Shown: positions 21,090 through 31,681 of the stretch, piece after piece
Numbering within the stretch: the first letter of the stretch is position 1
How the letters are laid out: every line of letters begins with the position of its first letter
Source of the DNA: Plantago ovata
Lineage: Eukaryota; Streptophyta; Magnoliopsida; Lamiales; Plantaginaceae
Length of the DNA: 64,000 nucleotides
Direction of reading: 5' to 3'
Assembly (NCBI GenBank): GCA_028274465.1
Contig: CM051455.1
Coordinates: 121,555,462-121,619,461 of the forward strand
Made by a program: the position numbers and the translations under genes
Notes under the pieces: generated by a model
What the model was told of the DNA's origin: nothing
Seen by the model: the letters and a program-made list of their open reading frames with translations, nothing else
Database searches by the model: none

Positions 21090-24000
21090 CTCACGTAAGC
21101 TATTTTGTCCATTGCCCAGGTAATTAAGAAGACCCCAATTGATTATTCTTCTGCTGCCTTTCATCTTGGTTGGGTTTTGTTTCATTGTTTGATGTTTATT
21201 GGGAGCGGTGTTATGTATTGGATTTGGTGAGTTTCCAACATCGACTTTTGTCTCTTGTCGCCGCACCCTCGGTTCGGATTTAGTTCGTGTCTCTGCTGTA
21301 TTCTTTATTGTGTCATTTTGGGTTTCTCTTTAATTTCGTTTCTGTTCCTGGCATTGTTGGAACTTTTTATTTTTTCACGTGGTTTGGTTTGGTTGTTTTG
21401 TGATCAATGCCTGAGGTTGTGCGGTTTCATTGTCCGTTTGTTGGACTTTCTGAGTGTCAGGACGGTAGTGGAAATGGTCTTACTAGTAGTTATTTAATTA
21501 CCCACATGCGTGATCGCCATTTTCGTGGTGAGGCACATATTGTCACGCGTAATGCTCTTGCTACTAGTTTGCATGTTTATCTGTCTGCTGAAGCTACTTT
21601 GAGGAGGATGGGTCGTTGGCTCTGTGGGGTTTGTCTTACTACTCATACAGTTCGTGCACAGTGTCGGCATGACAGTAACAATGTTGTGGCGGCTCTTGAT
21701 TGTGGTGATGGTGTGGTTCACTTCACTATATTTGACATCCCTGTGCCTCGTGCTCCTGTTACTTCTTCACCTGTTACTGTTAGTGTGCCGGCTACTCAGG
21801 GTTTTTCGCTGGCTTTTCTTGATGCTTTGTTGGCTAAGGGGTTACGTACTGTCAAGTCGATCCCTCCTAAGTGTCGCATGGGGTTTTCGCGGGTTTTAAA
21901 GGGAACTTTGGATTCTGTGGTTTCTTCTCCGGATGACCTTTCTTGTTGCGTTCGTTTGCTTGCGCTACCTCTTTGTACGCTGAAGACTTTTTCTCCGAGG
22001 AGTAGTCTTGAGTGTCGGGCAGTTGTTAGGCGTAAGCGCCAGGAGGAGTGCATTACTTCTGCCCTCCGCACTTGGGATGTCGCTGGGGGTAGTTTACAGC
22101 TTCTTCGTGACACTTTGGCTGCGGATTCGTCTTCTTTTCGTCTGGAGTCAGATCCAGATTTGGGTGAAACCAATATTCATCAGTGTCTTAGGAAGGTCAG
22201 TGATGGGCATTATTCTGCAGCTGTTCGGGTTCTTTCTTCTTCTGGTGTTGCTCCTTATTCGGTTGATACTCTGGAGGCTTTGAAGGAGAAGCACCCTTCT
22301 GCTCCTTCCCCTATTTTGCCTCCTTTACATGCTGGCCTTTGTCCCCTTTCTGCCTCCAGTACTACTGTTCGAGATATGATTCCTAGTTTCCCTCATGGAA
22401 CGTCTTGTCGTCGAGATGGTCTGCGAGCTCAACACTTATTGGATTGTCTGGGCAATGCTGATGTTGCTCTCTTTGATGATTTGATCACCTTTATCACTTG
22501 GGTGGTTCATCTTTTCTTGGAGGGTAAGTGCTTGCATGTTTTGGGTGAGTATATTGCTAGTGGTCCTCTCACTCCGCTGGTCAAGCCAGGTGGTGGTATA
22601 CGTCCTATTACTGTGGGTACTGTTTGGCGTCGTCTGGTCTCTAAGGTGGGTGTTGTTTTGGTTGGCCCCTCTTTATCTAGGTATTTTGACGGTCTCCAGT
22701 TTGGTGTTGGGGTACCTTGTGGAGGTGAGGCTATTCTTCATTCCTTGAGTCGGTTTGTAGAGGCGAGAGGCAGTGAGGTGGGCTTGACCATTTTGTTAGT
22801 TGACTTTGAGAATGCTTTCAACATGGTGGATCGTGCGGTTATGCTGCTTGAGGTTCGTCGTCGTTGCCCCGTTCTTTCACATTGGGTTGAGTTTTGTTAT
22901 TCCAGTCCGGCTAGGTTGTACTATGGGGAGCACATTCTTTGGTCTGGTCAGGGGGTCCAGCAGGGCGATCCTTTGGGTCCTCTTCTTTTTCGCTCTGGTT
23001 TTACACCCGTTGGTATGTAAGATCAAAGATTCGTTTGACTTATCCTTGCAGGCTTGGTATTTGGATGACGGCACCATTGTTGAAGATACCTTAGTTGTGG
23101 GGAAGGTCTTAGAGCTAATCTTGGAGGATGGCCCACGTTTTGGACTTCACCTTAATGTTCACAAAACTGAGATTTTTTGGCCGGTCGAAGATCCGAGGAG
23201 TAGGGTTCCTGGTGTTTTCCCTCCTTCTATCGCCAGGCCACTCCATGGGGTAAAAGTCCTTGGTGGCTCAGTCAGTGTGTCTCCCGATTTCAGTAGTGAG
23301 CTTGTGGTGAAGAGGGTGAACAAGACCATCAAGCTTATGGACACTGTCGCGAAGCTTAACGATCCGTAGTGTGAGCTGTTGTTGCTTCGTGCTTGTACGG
23401 GTATTTCGAAGCTCTATTTTGCTTTGCATACTTGCCCTCCGGGTTTCTTTCAGTCGGCTCAGCTTTCATTTGATCGGGCTTTGAGATCCTCTTTGGAGCG
23501 TATTGTCACGGCGTCGGGCCCCGGTTTTGGTGATTGGCAGTGGTGGCTTGCTACTTTGCCCTTTTCTTTTGGGGGGCTTGGTGTTTATACTGCTGCGGAT
23601 GTTCGTCATTATGCCTTCCTTGCTTCTCGCCTTCAGTCTGCTGGTTTACAGGCTAAGCTCTTGTGTCCTTCAGGTATCACTTGTCTTGGACCTGCTTTTG
23701 ATGGTGCCCTGTCTTTGTTTGTTGAGACCACAGGTTCTGACCTTTTGGAAAACGCCAGTGAGATCGCTGCCCCCAGACTTATGAAGAGACTGGAAGATAT
23801 ATATTTCACGAAGGTTACTGCTTCTATAGATGCTGTTTTCTCTTTATCTCCCCGCCATGTAGCTTTGGAAGTTTCAGCGAGGTGTCCATTCTTCTGATTG
23901 GTTGCGTGTAGTTCCTATTTCTTGTTTGGGACAGACTATGAACGGGAGGACTTACATGTGTGTTATGGGTTATCGACTTGGTGTTGCCTTGTTTTCGGTG

Positions 24001-24643
24001 TCTTCGCCCTACTCTGCTTGCTCTCGGGTTTTTGTTGGAGATGTGTTTGGTGATCATGCAGTGTCGTGTGCTGGGGTGGTGGGTATCAAGCACCGACATA
24101 ACCTCGTTCGTGACACTCTCTTGGATGTCTGTTTCCAATCTCGCATTTCTGCTGGTAAGGAAGTGGATATTGGTTTGAGTACTGGCGGGAGTGAAAGGTC
24201 CCTCTGTCCTGCAAACATGCTCCTTTATGCTTGGAATAGGGGGCGGGATGTATGTGTGGATCTGACCGGGTCTTCCCCTTTGACTCGGTCTGGGATGGTG
24301 GACTTTGTGCCCGGACATGCGGTTGCTGATGCTGCCAAATGCAAGTGTGCGAAGTATCGGGACTTGTGTGCGGCTAAGGGGTATGGATTCCTTCCTTTCT
24401 CTTTCTCGACACTTAGGGAGTTGGGTGTTGATGTTGTTGAGTTGCTTCTCAGAGTCCGGGGTTTCGCTTTGGCTCAGGATACTAGAGCGCGTGCTGCTCA
24501 TCATATTTTCCCTAGGATTAGTTTTGCTATTGCTAAGGGAGTGGGGGCACAGCTTGTTTCTCGACTGCCCTCTATGTTCGTGTAAACTTTCATTGTTTGT
24601 CTTAACTCTCCGCTCGAGATGATGGCGGCCGCCATTACAATCA
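21089..24643 (+). mobile_element. Non-LTR retrotransposon copy 1, RLE-type (R2/R4-like architecture)
   Basis: Begins CCTCACGTAAGCTATTTTG, has a 318-bp leader and one broken frame (21407-24585). It runs to the identical start of copy 2 at 24644, giving a head-to-tail tandem. The 3' end diverges from copy 2 after TAAACTTTCATTGTTTG. The absence of LTRs, of an N-terminal APE endonuclease and of an RNase H distinguishes it from plant L1 and RTE elements. Confidence 0.8.
21407..24585 (+). pseudogene. Zinc finger - reverse transcriptase - endonuclease polyprotein, copy 1
   Basis: Reconstructed length is about 1,060 residues. N-terminus: a CCHH finger (Cys in FHCPF and SEC, His in HMRDRH; residues 8-35) and a second Cys/His cluster (CGVCLTTHTVRAQCRH, residues about 71-87). 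RT: KPGGGIRPI about residue 392; motif A LLVDFENAFN about 464; motif B GVQQGDPLGPLLF about 517; catalytic YLDD at 23058-23069; then GLHLN..KTE and KVLGGSVS. C-terminus: CSRVFVGDVFGDHAVSC zinc knuckle, RHNLVRD, and an endonuclease-like segment ending DVCVDLTG. Breaks: a 1-nt frameshift near 22991, TAG at 23367 (CAG in copy 2) and a 2-nt deletion near 23865. The start is the first Met of the finger-containing frame. Non-functional. Confidence 0.8.
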
Positions 24644-27600
24644 CCTCACGTAAGCTATTTTGTCCATTGCCCAGGTAATTAAGAAGACCTCAATTGATTA
24701 TTCTTCTGCTGCCTTTCATCTTGGTTGGGTTTTGTTTCATTGTTTGTTGTTTATTGGGAGCGGTGTTATGTATTGGATTTGGTGAGTTTCCGACATCGAC
24801 TTTTGTCTCTTGTCGCCGCAGCCTTGGTTCGGATTTAGTTCGTGTCTCTACTGTCTTCTTTATTGTGTCATTTTCGGTTTCTCTTTAATTTCGTTTATGT
24901 TCCTGGCATTGTTGGAACTTTTTATTTTTATTTTTTCACGTGGTTTGGTTTGGTTGTTTTGTGATCAATGCCTGAGGTTGTGCGGTTTCATTGTCCGTTT
25001 GTTGGACTTTCTGAGTGTCAGGACGGTAGTGGGAATCGTCTTACTAGTAGTTATTTAATTACCCACATGCGTGATCGCCATTTTCGTGGTGAGGCACAGA
25101 TTGTCATGCGTAATGCTCTTGCTACTTGTTTGCCTGTTTATCTGTCTGCTGAAGCTACTTTGAGGCGGATGGGTCATTGGCTCTGTGGGGTTTGTCTTAC
25201 TACTCATACAGTTCGTGCGCGGTGTCGGCATGATAGTAACAATGTTGTGGTGGCTACTGATTGTGGTGATGGTGTCGTTCACTTCACTATGTTTGACATC
25301 CCTATGCCTCGTGCTCCTGTTACTTCTTCGCCTGTTCATGTTAGTGTGTCGGCTACTCAGGGTTTTTCGCTGGCTTCTCTTGATGCTTTGTTGGCTAAGG
25401 GGTTACGTACTGTCAAGTCGATCCCTCCTAAGTGTCGCCTGGGGTTTTCGCGGGTTTTAAAGGGAGCTTAGGATTCTTTGGTTTCTTCCCCGGATGACAT
25501 TTCTTGTTGGGTTTGTTTGCTTGCGCTACCTTTTTGTACGCTGAAGACTTTTTCTCCGAGGAGTTGTCTTGAGTGTCGGGCAGTCGTTAGGCGTAAGCGC
25601 CAGGAGGAGTGCATTACTTCTGCCCTCCGTACTTGGGATGTCGCTGGGGGTTGTTTACAGCTTCTTCGTGACACTTTGGCTGCGGATTCGCCTTCTTTTC
25701 GTCAGGAGTCAGATCCAGATTTGGGTGAAGCCAATATTCATCAGTGTCTTAGGAAGGTCAGTGATGGGCATTAATCTGCAGCTGTTCGGGTTCCTTCTTC
25801 TTCTGGTGTTGCTCCTTATTCGGTTGATACTCTGGAGGCTTTGAAGGAGAAGCACCCTTCTGCTCCTTCCCCTATTTTGCCTCCTTTACCTGCTGGCCTT
25901 TGTCCCCTTTCTGCCTCCAGTACTACTGTTCCAGATATAATTTGTAGTTTCCCTCGTGGAACCTCTTGTTGTCGAGATGGTCTGCGAGCTCAGCACTTAT
26001 TGGATTGTCCGGGCGGTGCTGCTGTTGCCCTCTCTGATGATTTGATCACCTCTATCACTCGGGTGGTTCGTCTTTTCTTGGAGGGTAAGTGCCCGCATGT
26101 TTTGGGTGAGTATATTGCTAGTGCTCCTCTCACTCCGCTGGTCAAGACGAGTGGTGGTATACGTCCTATTGTTGTGGTACTATTTGGCGTCGTCTGGTCT
26201 CTAAGGTGGGTGCTGTTTTGGTTGGCCCCTCTTTATCTGGGTATTTTGACGGTCTCCAGTTTGGTGTTGGGGTACCTTGTGGAGGTGAGGCTATTGTTCA
26301 TTTCTTGAGTCGGTTTGTAGAGGCGAGAGGCAGTGAGGTGGGGTGGACCATGTTGTTAGTTGACTTTCAGAATGCTTTCAACATGGTGGATCGTGCGGTT
26401 ATGCTGCTTGAGGTTCGTCGTCGTTGCCCCGTTCTTTCACGTTGGGTTGAGTTCTATTATTCATGTCCGGCAAGGTTTTACTATGGGGAGCACATTCTTT
26501 GATCTGGTCAGGGGGTCCAGCAGGGCGATCCTTTGGGTCCTCTTCTTTTTCGCTCTGGTTTTACACCCGTTGGTATGTAAGATCAAAGATTCGTTTGACT
26601 TATCCTTACAGGCTTGGTATTTGGATGATGGCACCATTGTCGGAGATTCCTTAGTTGTGGGGAAGGTCTTAGAGCTAATCTTGGAGGATGGCCCACGTTC
26701 TGGACTTCACCTTAATGTTCACAAAACTGAGACTTTTTGGCCAGTCGAAGATCCGAGGAGTAGGGTTCCTGATGTTTTCCCTCCGTCTATCGCCAGGCCA
26801 CTCCGTGGGGTCAAAGTCCTTGGTGGCTCGGTCAGTGTGTGTCCCGATTTCAGTAGTGAGCTTGTGGTGAAGAGGGTGAACAAGACCATCGAGCTTATGG
26901 GCTCTGTCGCGAAGCTTAACGATCCGCAGTGTGAGTTGTTGTTGCTTCGTGCTTGTACGGGTATTTCGAAGCTCTATTTTACTTTGCGTACTTGCCCTCC
27001 GGGTTTCTTTCAGTCGGCTCAGCTTTCTTTTGATAGGGCTTTGAGATCCTCTTTGGAGCGTATTGTCACGACGTCGGGCCCCGGTTTTGGTGATTGGCAG
27101 CGACGGCTTGCTACTTTGCCCTTTTCTTTTGGGAGGCTTGGTGTTTATACTGCTGCGAATGTTCGTCATTATGCCTTCCTTGCTTCTCGCATTCAGTCTG
27201 CTGGTTTACAGGCTAAGCTCTTGTGTCCTTCAGGTATCACTTCTCTTGGACCTGCTTTTGATGGTGCCCTGTCTTTGTTTGTTGAGACCAAAGGTTCTGA
27301 CCTTTTGGGTAACCCTAATGAGATCGCTGCCTCCAGACTTATGAAGAGACTGGCAGATATATATTTCACGAAGGTTGCTGCTTCTGCAGAATTTGTTTTC
27401 TCTTTATCTCCCCGCCAGGTAGCTCTTTGGATGTCTCAGCGAGGTGCCCATTCTTCTTATTGGTTGCGTGTAGTTCCAATTTCTGGTTTGGGATAAACTA
27501 TGAACGGGAGGACTTACAGGTGTGTTCTGGGTTATCGGCTTGGTGTTGCCTTGTTTCAGGTGTCTTTTCCCTGCTCTGCTTGCTCTCGGGTTTTTGTTGG

Positions 27601-28202
27601 AGATGTGTTTGGTGATCATGCAGTGTCGTGTGCTGGGGTGGTGGGTATCAAGCACCGACATAACCTCGTTCGTGACACTCTCTTGGATGCCTGTTTCCGA
27701 TCTGGCATTTCTGCTGGTAAGGAAGTGGATATTGTTTTGAGTACCGGCGGGAGTGACAGGTCCCTCCGTCCTGCAGAGATGCTCCTTTATGCTTGGGATA
27801 AGGGGCGGGATGTATGTGTGGATCTGACCGGGTCTTCCCCTTTGACTCGGTCTGGGATGGTGGACTTTGTGCCGGGACATGCGGTTGCTGATGCTGCCAA
27901 ACGCAAGTGTGCGAAGTATCGGGACTTGTGTGCAACTAAGGGGTATGGATTCATTCCTTTCTCTTTCTCGACACTTGGGGAGTTGGGTGTTGATGCTGTT
28001 GAGTTGCTTGTCAGAGTCCGGGGTTTCGCTTTGGCTCAGGATACTGGAGCGCGTGCTGCTCATCCTATTTCCCTAGGATTAGTTTTGCTATTGCTAAGGG
28101 AGTGGGGGCACAGCTTGTTTCTCGGCAGCCCTTTAATTTCGTGTAAACTTTCATTGTTTGTTTTTATTTATTTATTTAATTCAAAAAAAAAAAAGAAAAC
28201 AA

Positions 28203-28204
<2 letters not shown>
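24644..28204 (+). mobile_element. Non-LTR retrotransposon copy 2, RLE-type
   Basis: Starts with the same CCTCACGTAAGC as copy 1 and is highly similar throughout, including the leader (24644-24967). Its 3' end passes into an ATTT-rich and A-rich tail and then (TAA)n at 28205. The adjoining ends suggest serial insertion or unequal duplication. Confidence 0.8.
24968..28146 (+). pseudogene. Zinc finger - reverse transcriptase - endonuclease polyprotein, copy 2
   Basis: Same domain order as copy 1. Breaks seen: TAG near 25469, TAA near 25772, a 1-nt deletion near 26177, TGA near 26501, the frameshift near 26551 that copy 1 also has, TAA at 27494 (CAG in copy 1), and a 1-nt loss near 28068. From 26551 to 28068 it is otherwise one frame, so the C-terminal half is better preserved than in copy 1. 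The zinc knuckle keeps its first Cys here (CSAC...HAVSC), whereas copy 1 has Tyr. The endonuclease motif reads RPAEMLLYAW...DVCVDLTG, with Glu at the position where RLE families have Asp. Confidence 0.8.

Positions 28205-28273
<69 letters not shown>
28205..28273 (+). repeat. (TAA)n microsatellite after copy 2
   Basis: About 23 uninterrupted TAA units between the A-rich tail of copy 2 and a third 3'-end fragment. Confidence 0.97.
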
Positions 28274-28384
28274 GGGTGTGGGAGCCCAGCTTGTTTCTCG
28301 GCTGCCCACTAATTTTGTGTAAACTTTCTTTGTTTTTGATTTATTGAAATCCACATAAAAAAATAAAAAAATAAGAAATAAAAA

Positions 28385-28387
<3 letters not shown>
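28274..28387 (+). mobile_element. 5'-truncated third copy of the non-LTR element
   Basis: GGGTGTGGGAGCCCAGC and what follows match the last coding bases of copies 1 and 2 (the QLVSRLP region), including the stop and TAAACTTTC. An A-rich tail with TAAAAAAATAAAA runs follows. Only about 110 bp is kept, as expected for 5' truncation during target-primed reverse transcription. Confidence 0.8.
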
Positions 28388-28430
<43 letters not shown>

Positions 28431-28455
28431 TAACAACAACGACAACAACAACAAC
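28388..28455 (+). repeat. (TAA)n/(CAA)n microsatellite after the third copy
   Basis: About 14 TAA units followed by degenerate CAA units. This is the third TAA tract associated with an end of this element family in the window. Confidence 0.93.
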
Positions 28456-29598
28456 GTATTTGCATTCCCCTATGTTGATTAATTTAATTTTCTTTTATTT
28501 TGAGTGAAATTTTAGAAAATTTTGATTGAATTTAATTAGTTAGGAAGTTGTACGATTGTTTTCCACCTGTTCCCAAATATGAGTTTCGGAATTACAAAGT
28601 TCAATAAGGCCCTATAAATAATACTGACCCTGTTTTTAAATTAGTATGAGCTTAGAATCGGCTCATTGTTGTTCCAGCTGGAGCCAAGTTAGATCCTATA
28701 GTAATAACTTAAGAATTCACGTGTTGAAGAATAATGTTATTTATTTTCTTTTTTTTACTAGAAAATACTTCATTACTTAGATTAAACGTCCGTTACAAAC
28801 CCGAATATAAGTCTTACTATGATCCTCACTAGTTATATAAACCCAAAGCGGTTCTACATCCCAAATAAAAGTCGACCAAAGCGTTTGCACAGTACTACCA
28901 AAAGTTCTACTACTACCCTCCTTACCAAAGAGATTTGCAGCTTCATTTGTTTCTCGGTAAAAGAAGTTGGGTTCACGTACATAATAATTTTATTCTTTCA
29001 TTAAGATCTTTGATTTTCTTTTTTAAACTTAATAAATATATCAATAATAGTCGGAGAAAGTATTATATATACACAAGCCTTTGAAATGTTTCGAAATGTT
29101 AAGATTACATACATGACACATATGATTGGGAATGGTAGTTTGACAGAAGAAAATAGAATTACATGAGCATCATAATCAATTAATAGATAATGATTGGAAA
29201 ATACTAGTATGGATACATATATATATACATGCACAAATAATTAAATAGTGATACTACTCCTACTTGGGATTTGTTGTGTTCTAGACTTGTTTTATAGTAG
29301 TAGTAACAAACTATGAAAAAAGAGATAATAACCAATAATGATTCAGCCCCCATTATAAGGTAATTGATGTACAATTAATGCATTTATAATATTAAGTGTA
29401 CTCATAATTTTACTTATCGTAACTCCCATAATCGTGCGTGTTCACGAACTTCAATCCATTTCTTCCTCATATTTATTATTATTAACCTCTTAATTTCACC
29501 CTAACTATTTATTATAAACTCATTTCTTTCTTTTTCAACTCAGGTAGTATATATGAACTGTTATTTCTAGACTAAATCTACTCTAAAATCCTGCAACA
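28456..29598 (+). promoter_or_regulatory. Upstream region of the RKD gene
   Basis: About 1.1 kb of AT-rich DNA without a gene or recognisable repeat. A TATATAT box at 29548-29554 lies 45 bp before the ATG and is the best core-promoter candidate. I see no conserved RKD regulatory motif. Confidence 0.5.
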
Positions 29599-30605
29599 AT
29601 GTCTTCCAAAGGTCTTAAGCTGGAAAACCAGAATGAATTTGACAACTTTTACCTTGATGATCCTCGTCTTTTCGGGTAACTAGTTTTCTTCCTTATTCTT
29701 GCAAAGCTAAACTTTTTTCGTTAATCTTTGAGAATAAATGTAGGTAATTGTATACTTACATTTGTTTGTTTATAATGAACTTGTAGTAACTGGGGATTTG
29801 ATCACTATGGTAACAACATGAATCTACTAGGTGATCAAGATCAATTTGTTGGGCTCAATGACATTCCATCATATCCGTACCCATCTATGTTCACCAGCAA
29901 CAGTACTGTTCCTGAGATATGCGATATCGAGGAATTCATCGCTGATGATCTGTCTACGTGGGACTTCGACCTGCCTGCACCTGCAGAACAACCTCATCAT
30001 ATTACAGTGGCAAACAACACTGATCAGCAGGTCATCCCATACGAAGAACCAAGGGCTAACAATGTTCCCCTTATCGACCAGGGTCCAAGCCACGGTGCTA
30101 TGACAATTTACAACCCTGGAATTGTCACAAACGCGGTCACTAGAAGAAACGGGAGGTACAAGTCTTCGTCTCTAGAACTGGAGGAGATTCAGAAGTACTT
30201 TGACATGCCGATAACTAGGGCTGCCAAGCAACTCAATGTTGGATTGACTGTCTTGAAGAAGAGATGTAGGGAACTGAATATCATGAGGTGGCCTCATCGC
30301 AAGCTTAAGAGCCTTAAGTCTCTGATACACAATGTTAAGGTAATGTTTAATTAGCTTTATAATGTTTCTCGTAGTAAAATTACTTTGGTGAAGTAAAATG
30401 TTAAAAAGTACTTTTGGATGTGCAGGAACTGGGGTTGAGCAATGATGAGGTTGAACTGTTGGAGGAGCACCGGAGGTGGGTGGAAATTGCGCCAGAAACG
30501 GAACTGACTGAGCGAACCAAGAAACTGAGGCAAGCTTGTTTCAAGGCTAATTACAAGAAGAGAAGGTCTCTGCAGCAGCAGCAACAACAGGCTGCTTTTG
30601 CTTGA
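29599..30605 (+). CDS. RKD: RWP-RK domain transcription factor, RKD type
   Basis: Three exons give a 269-residue protein: 29599-29675, 29787-30339 and 30426-30605, with GT-AG introns of 111 and 86 bp. Exon 1 must end at 29675, because any later cut puts a TAA in frame. The RWP-RK domain is at about residues 155-210 (LELEEIQKYFDMPITRAAKQ, then LKKRCRELNIMRWPHRKLKS), with a canonical RWPxRK motif and an amphipathic helix before it. The N-terminus is acidic and Tyr/Asn-rich; the C-terminus is basic, ending in a Gln tract. RKD proteins are nuclear DNA-binding factors expressed mainly in egg cells and embryos or gametophytes; length and single domain fit RKD rather than the larger NIN-like proteins. 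All splice sites are clean and nothing is broken, so it is probably a live gene. Confidence 0.88.
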
Positions 30606-31354
30606 AGTTAAAACTTATCATAGTATCACCAGTACCATAGCTAGTCCTAAATCGATAGGGTCTTGTAATGTTTCGAGTTTCTTAAAGTACTTCATTGGTA
30701 AAGGGATAGGGAAGAATATCTTGTTCTTCAGTAGGTACTGATTTGATATTGAATTAATAGGGTTGATTAAATTAAAGATTTAAGTCTATGATATGATCAC
30801 TACTTAAATACCCTATGATTCATATGATCAATGTTCAGGGTTATTGTATGAAATTCAGGAGATGATATTGAATAGTTGAAGTGCGTTGTTGCAGGGGAAA
30901 TTGCATTTTTATCCTCGGGTCCCCTGTTAAATTTGTCCATCTCTTAGGTTTTTTTCAAATACAGTCCCAACTCCCAAGTCCCAAATACGCTTGACTTACG
31001 TTTTATATAGAATTTTGGTCCCCTATGATTGGATTAGACGACTTGGCCTGCCATGTGGCATAATACGCTCTTTGCATGAATTATGTCAGTTTAACCGCTC
31101 CAAAATTTGGTCCCATCTTTTTTCTTTTTTGCAAATACGGTCATTTGTACGCGAAATTATCAAATTATACGAATTTGTATTGACGTTTCTTGCCCTCAAA
31201 TGTTAACTTATTACTGCATCCATAAATTCGATCGTGGTTACTTCCCTACCTGTTTGTTTTTTCTTTTTAGAGTCAAATAAGTGGTAATTCCAACTTGCTC
31301 AGGTACTCTACATAAAACCCCTAAAATAAAAGAAAATAGAGGAAAAAATAAGCT
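30606..31354. other. 3' flank of the RKD gene, AT-rich
   Basis: Contains the probable 3' UTR and terminator of the RKD gene. From about 30890 it holds a stretch (GGGGAAATTGCATTTTTATCC and phrases such as TTTGGTCCC) that resembles the ends of diverged plant DNA transposons. No matching second end is seen and no gene. Confidence 0.45.
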
Positions 31355-31681
31355 TCGATCGGATCTTATCACAATTTCAGATCGGAGCTGTAAGTTCCGA
31401 TCGGAGGTATGAAGCTCCGACCAGAGCTTTACAACTCCGAGCTGGAGCTTTAGGCTCTGTTCTCTTCGTCTGAATTGATTTGAACAAAGTTGGTCTGAAC
31501 TGAACATAACTGGTCTGAATTAAACGTAACTAAACTGAACTGAATTTATTTGTAAATAAAATAGTTTAGCAAATCTGAACTGATCCAAACAAAATTGAAC
31601 TCAGAATAATCAATTTTCAGACGAAGAGAATAGAGCCTTATAGTTCCGGTCGGAGCTTGACAGGAGCTACTACAACTCCGG
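31355..31681. repeat. Palindromic GATCGGAGCT minisatellite, split by a MITE
   Basis: Degenerate units such as GATCGGAGCT, CTCCGACC and GTTCCGATCGGAG recur at 31355-31452 and 31638-31681. Many are partly palindromic around CCGATCGG. The MITE at 31453-31637 lies inside the array. Confidence 0.65.
31453..31637. mobile_element. 185-bp MITE, PIF/Harbinger-like
   Basis: Terminal inverted repeats of about 28 bp: the left end starts GGCTCTGTTCTCTTCGTCTG, and the right end is its reverse complement with few changes. It is flanked by TTA at 31450-31452 and 31638-31640. A 3-bp TTA duplication with GG-starting ends fits Tourist/PIF-Harbinger MITEs. The core is rich in CTGAAC repeats and is non-coding. 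Confidence 0.88.

Noticed and set aside
22985-26560. Programmed frameshift in the non-LTR element
   Set aside because: The site is inside the RT palm domain and both copies are otherwise dead. Shared descent of a lesion is simpler; kept only as an observation to test.
21494-28063. Large antisense and alternate-frame reading frames in the non-LTR copies, for example 23824-24504 and 27404-28063 minus
   Set aside because: They overlap the RT/endonuclease frame, have no domain of their own, and are a consequence of base composition.
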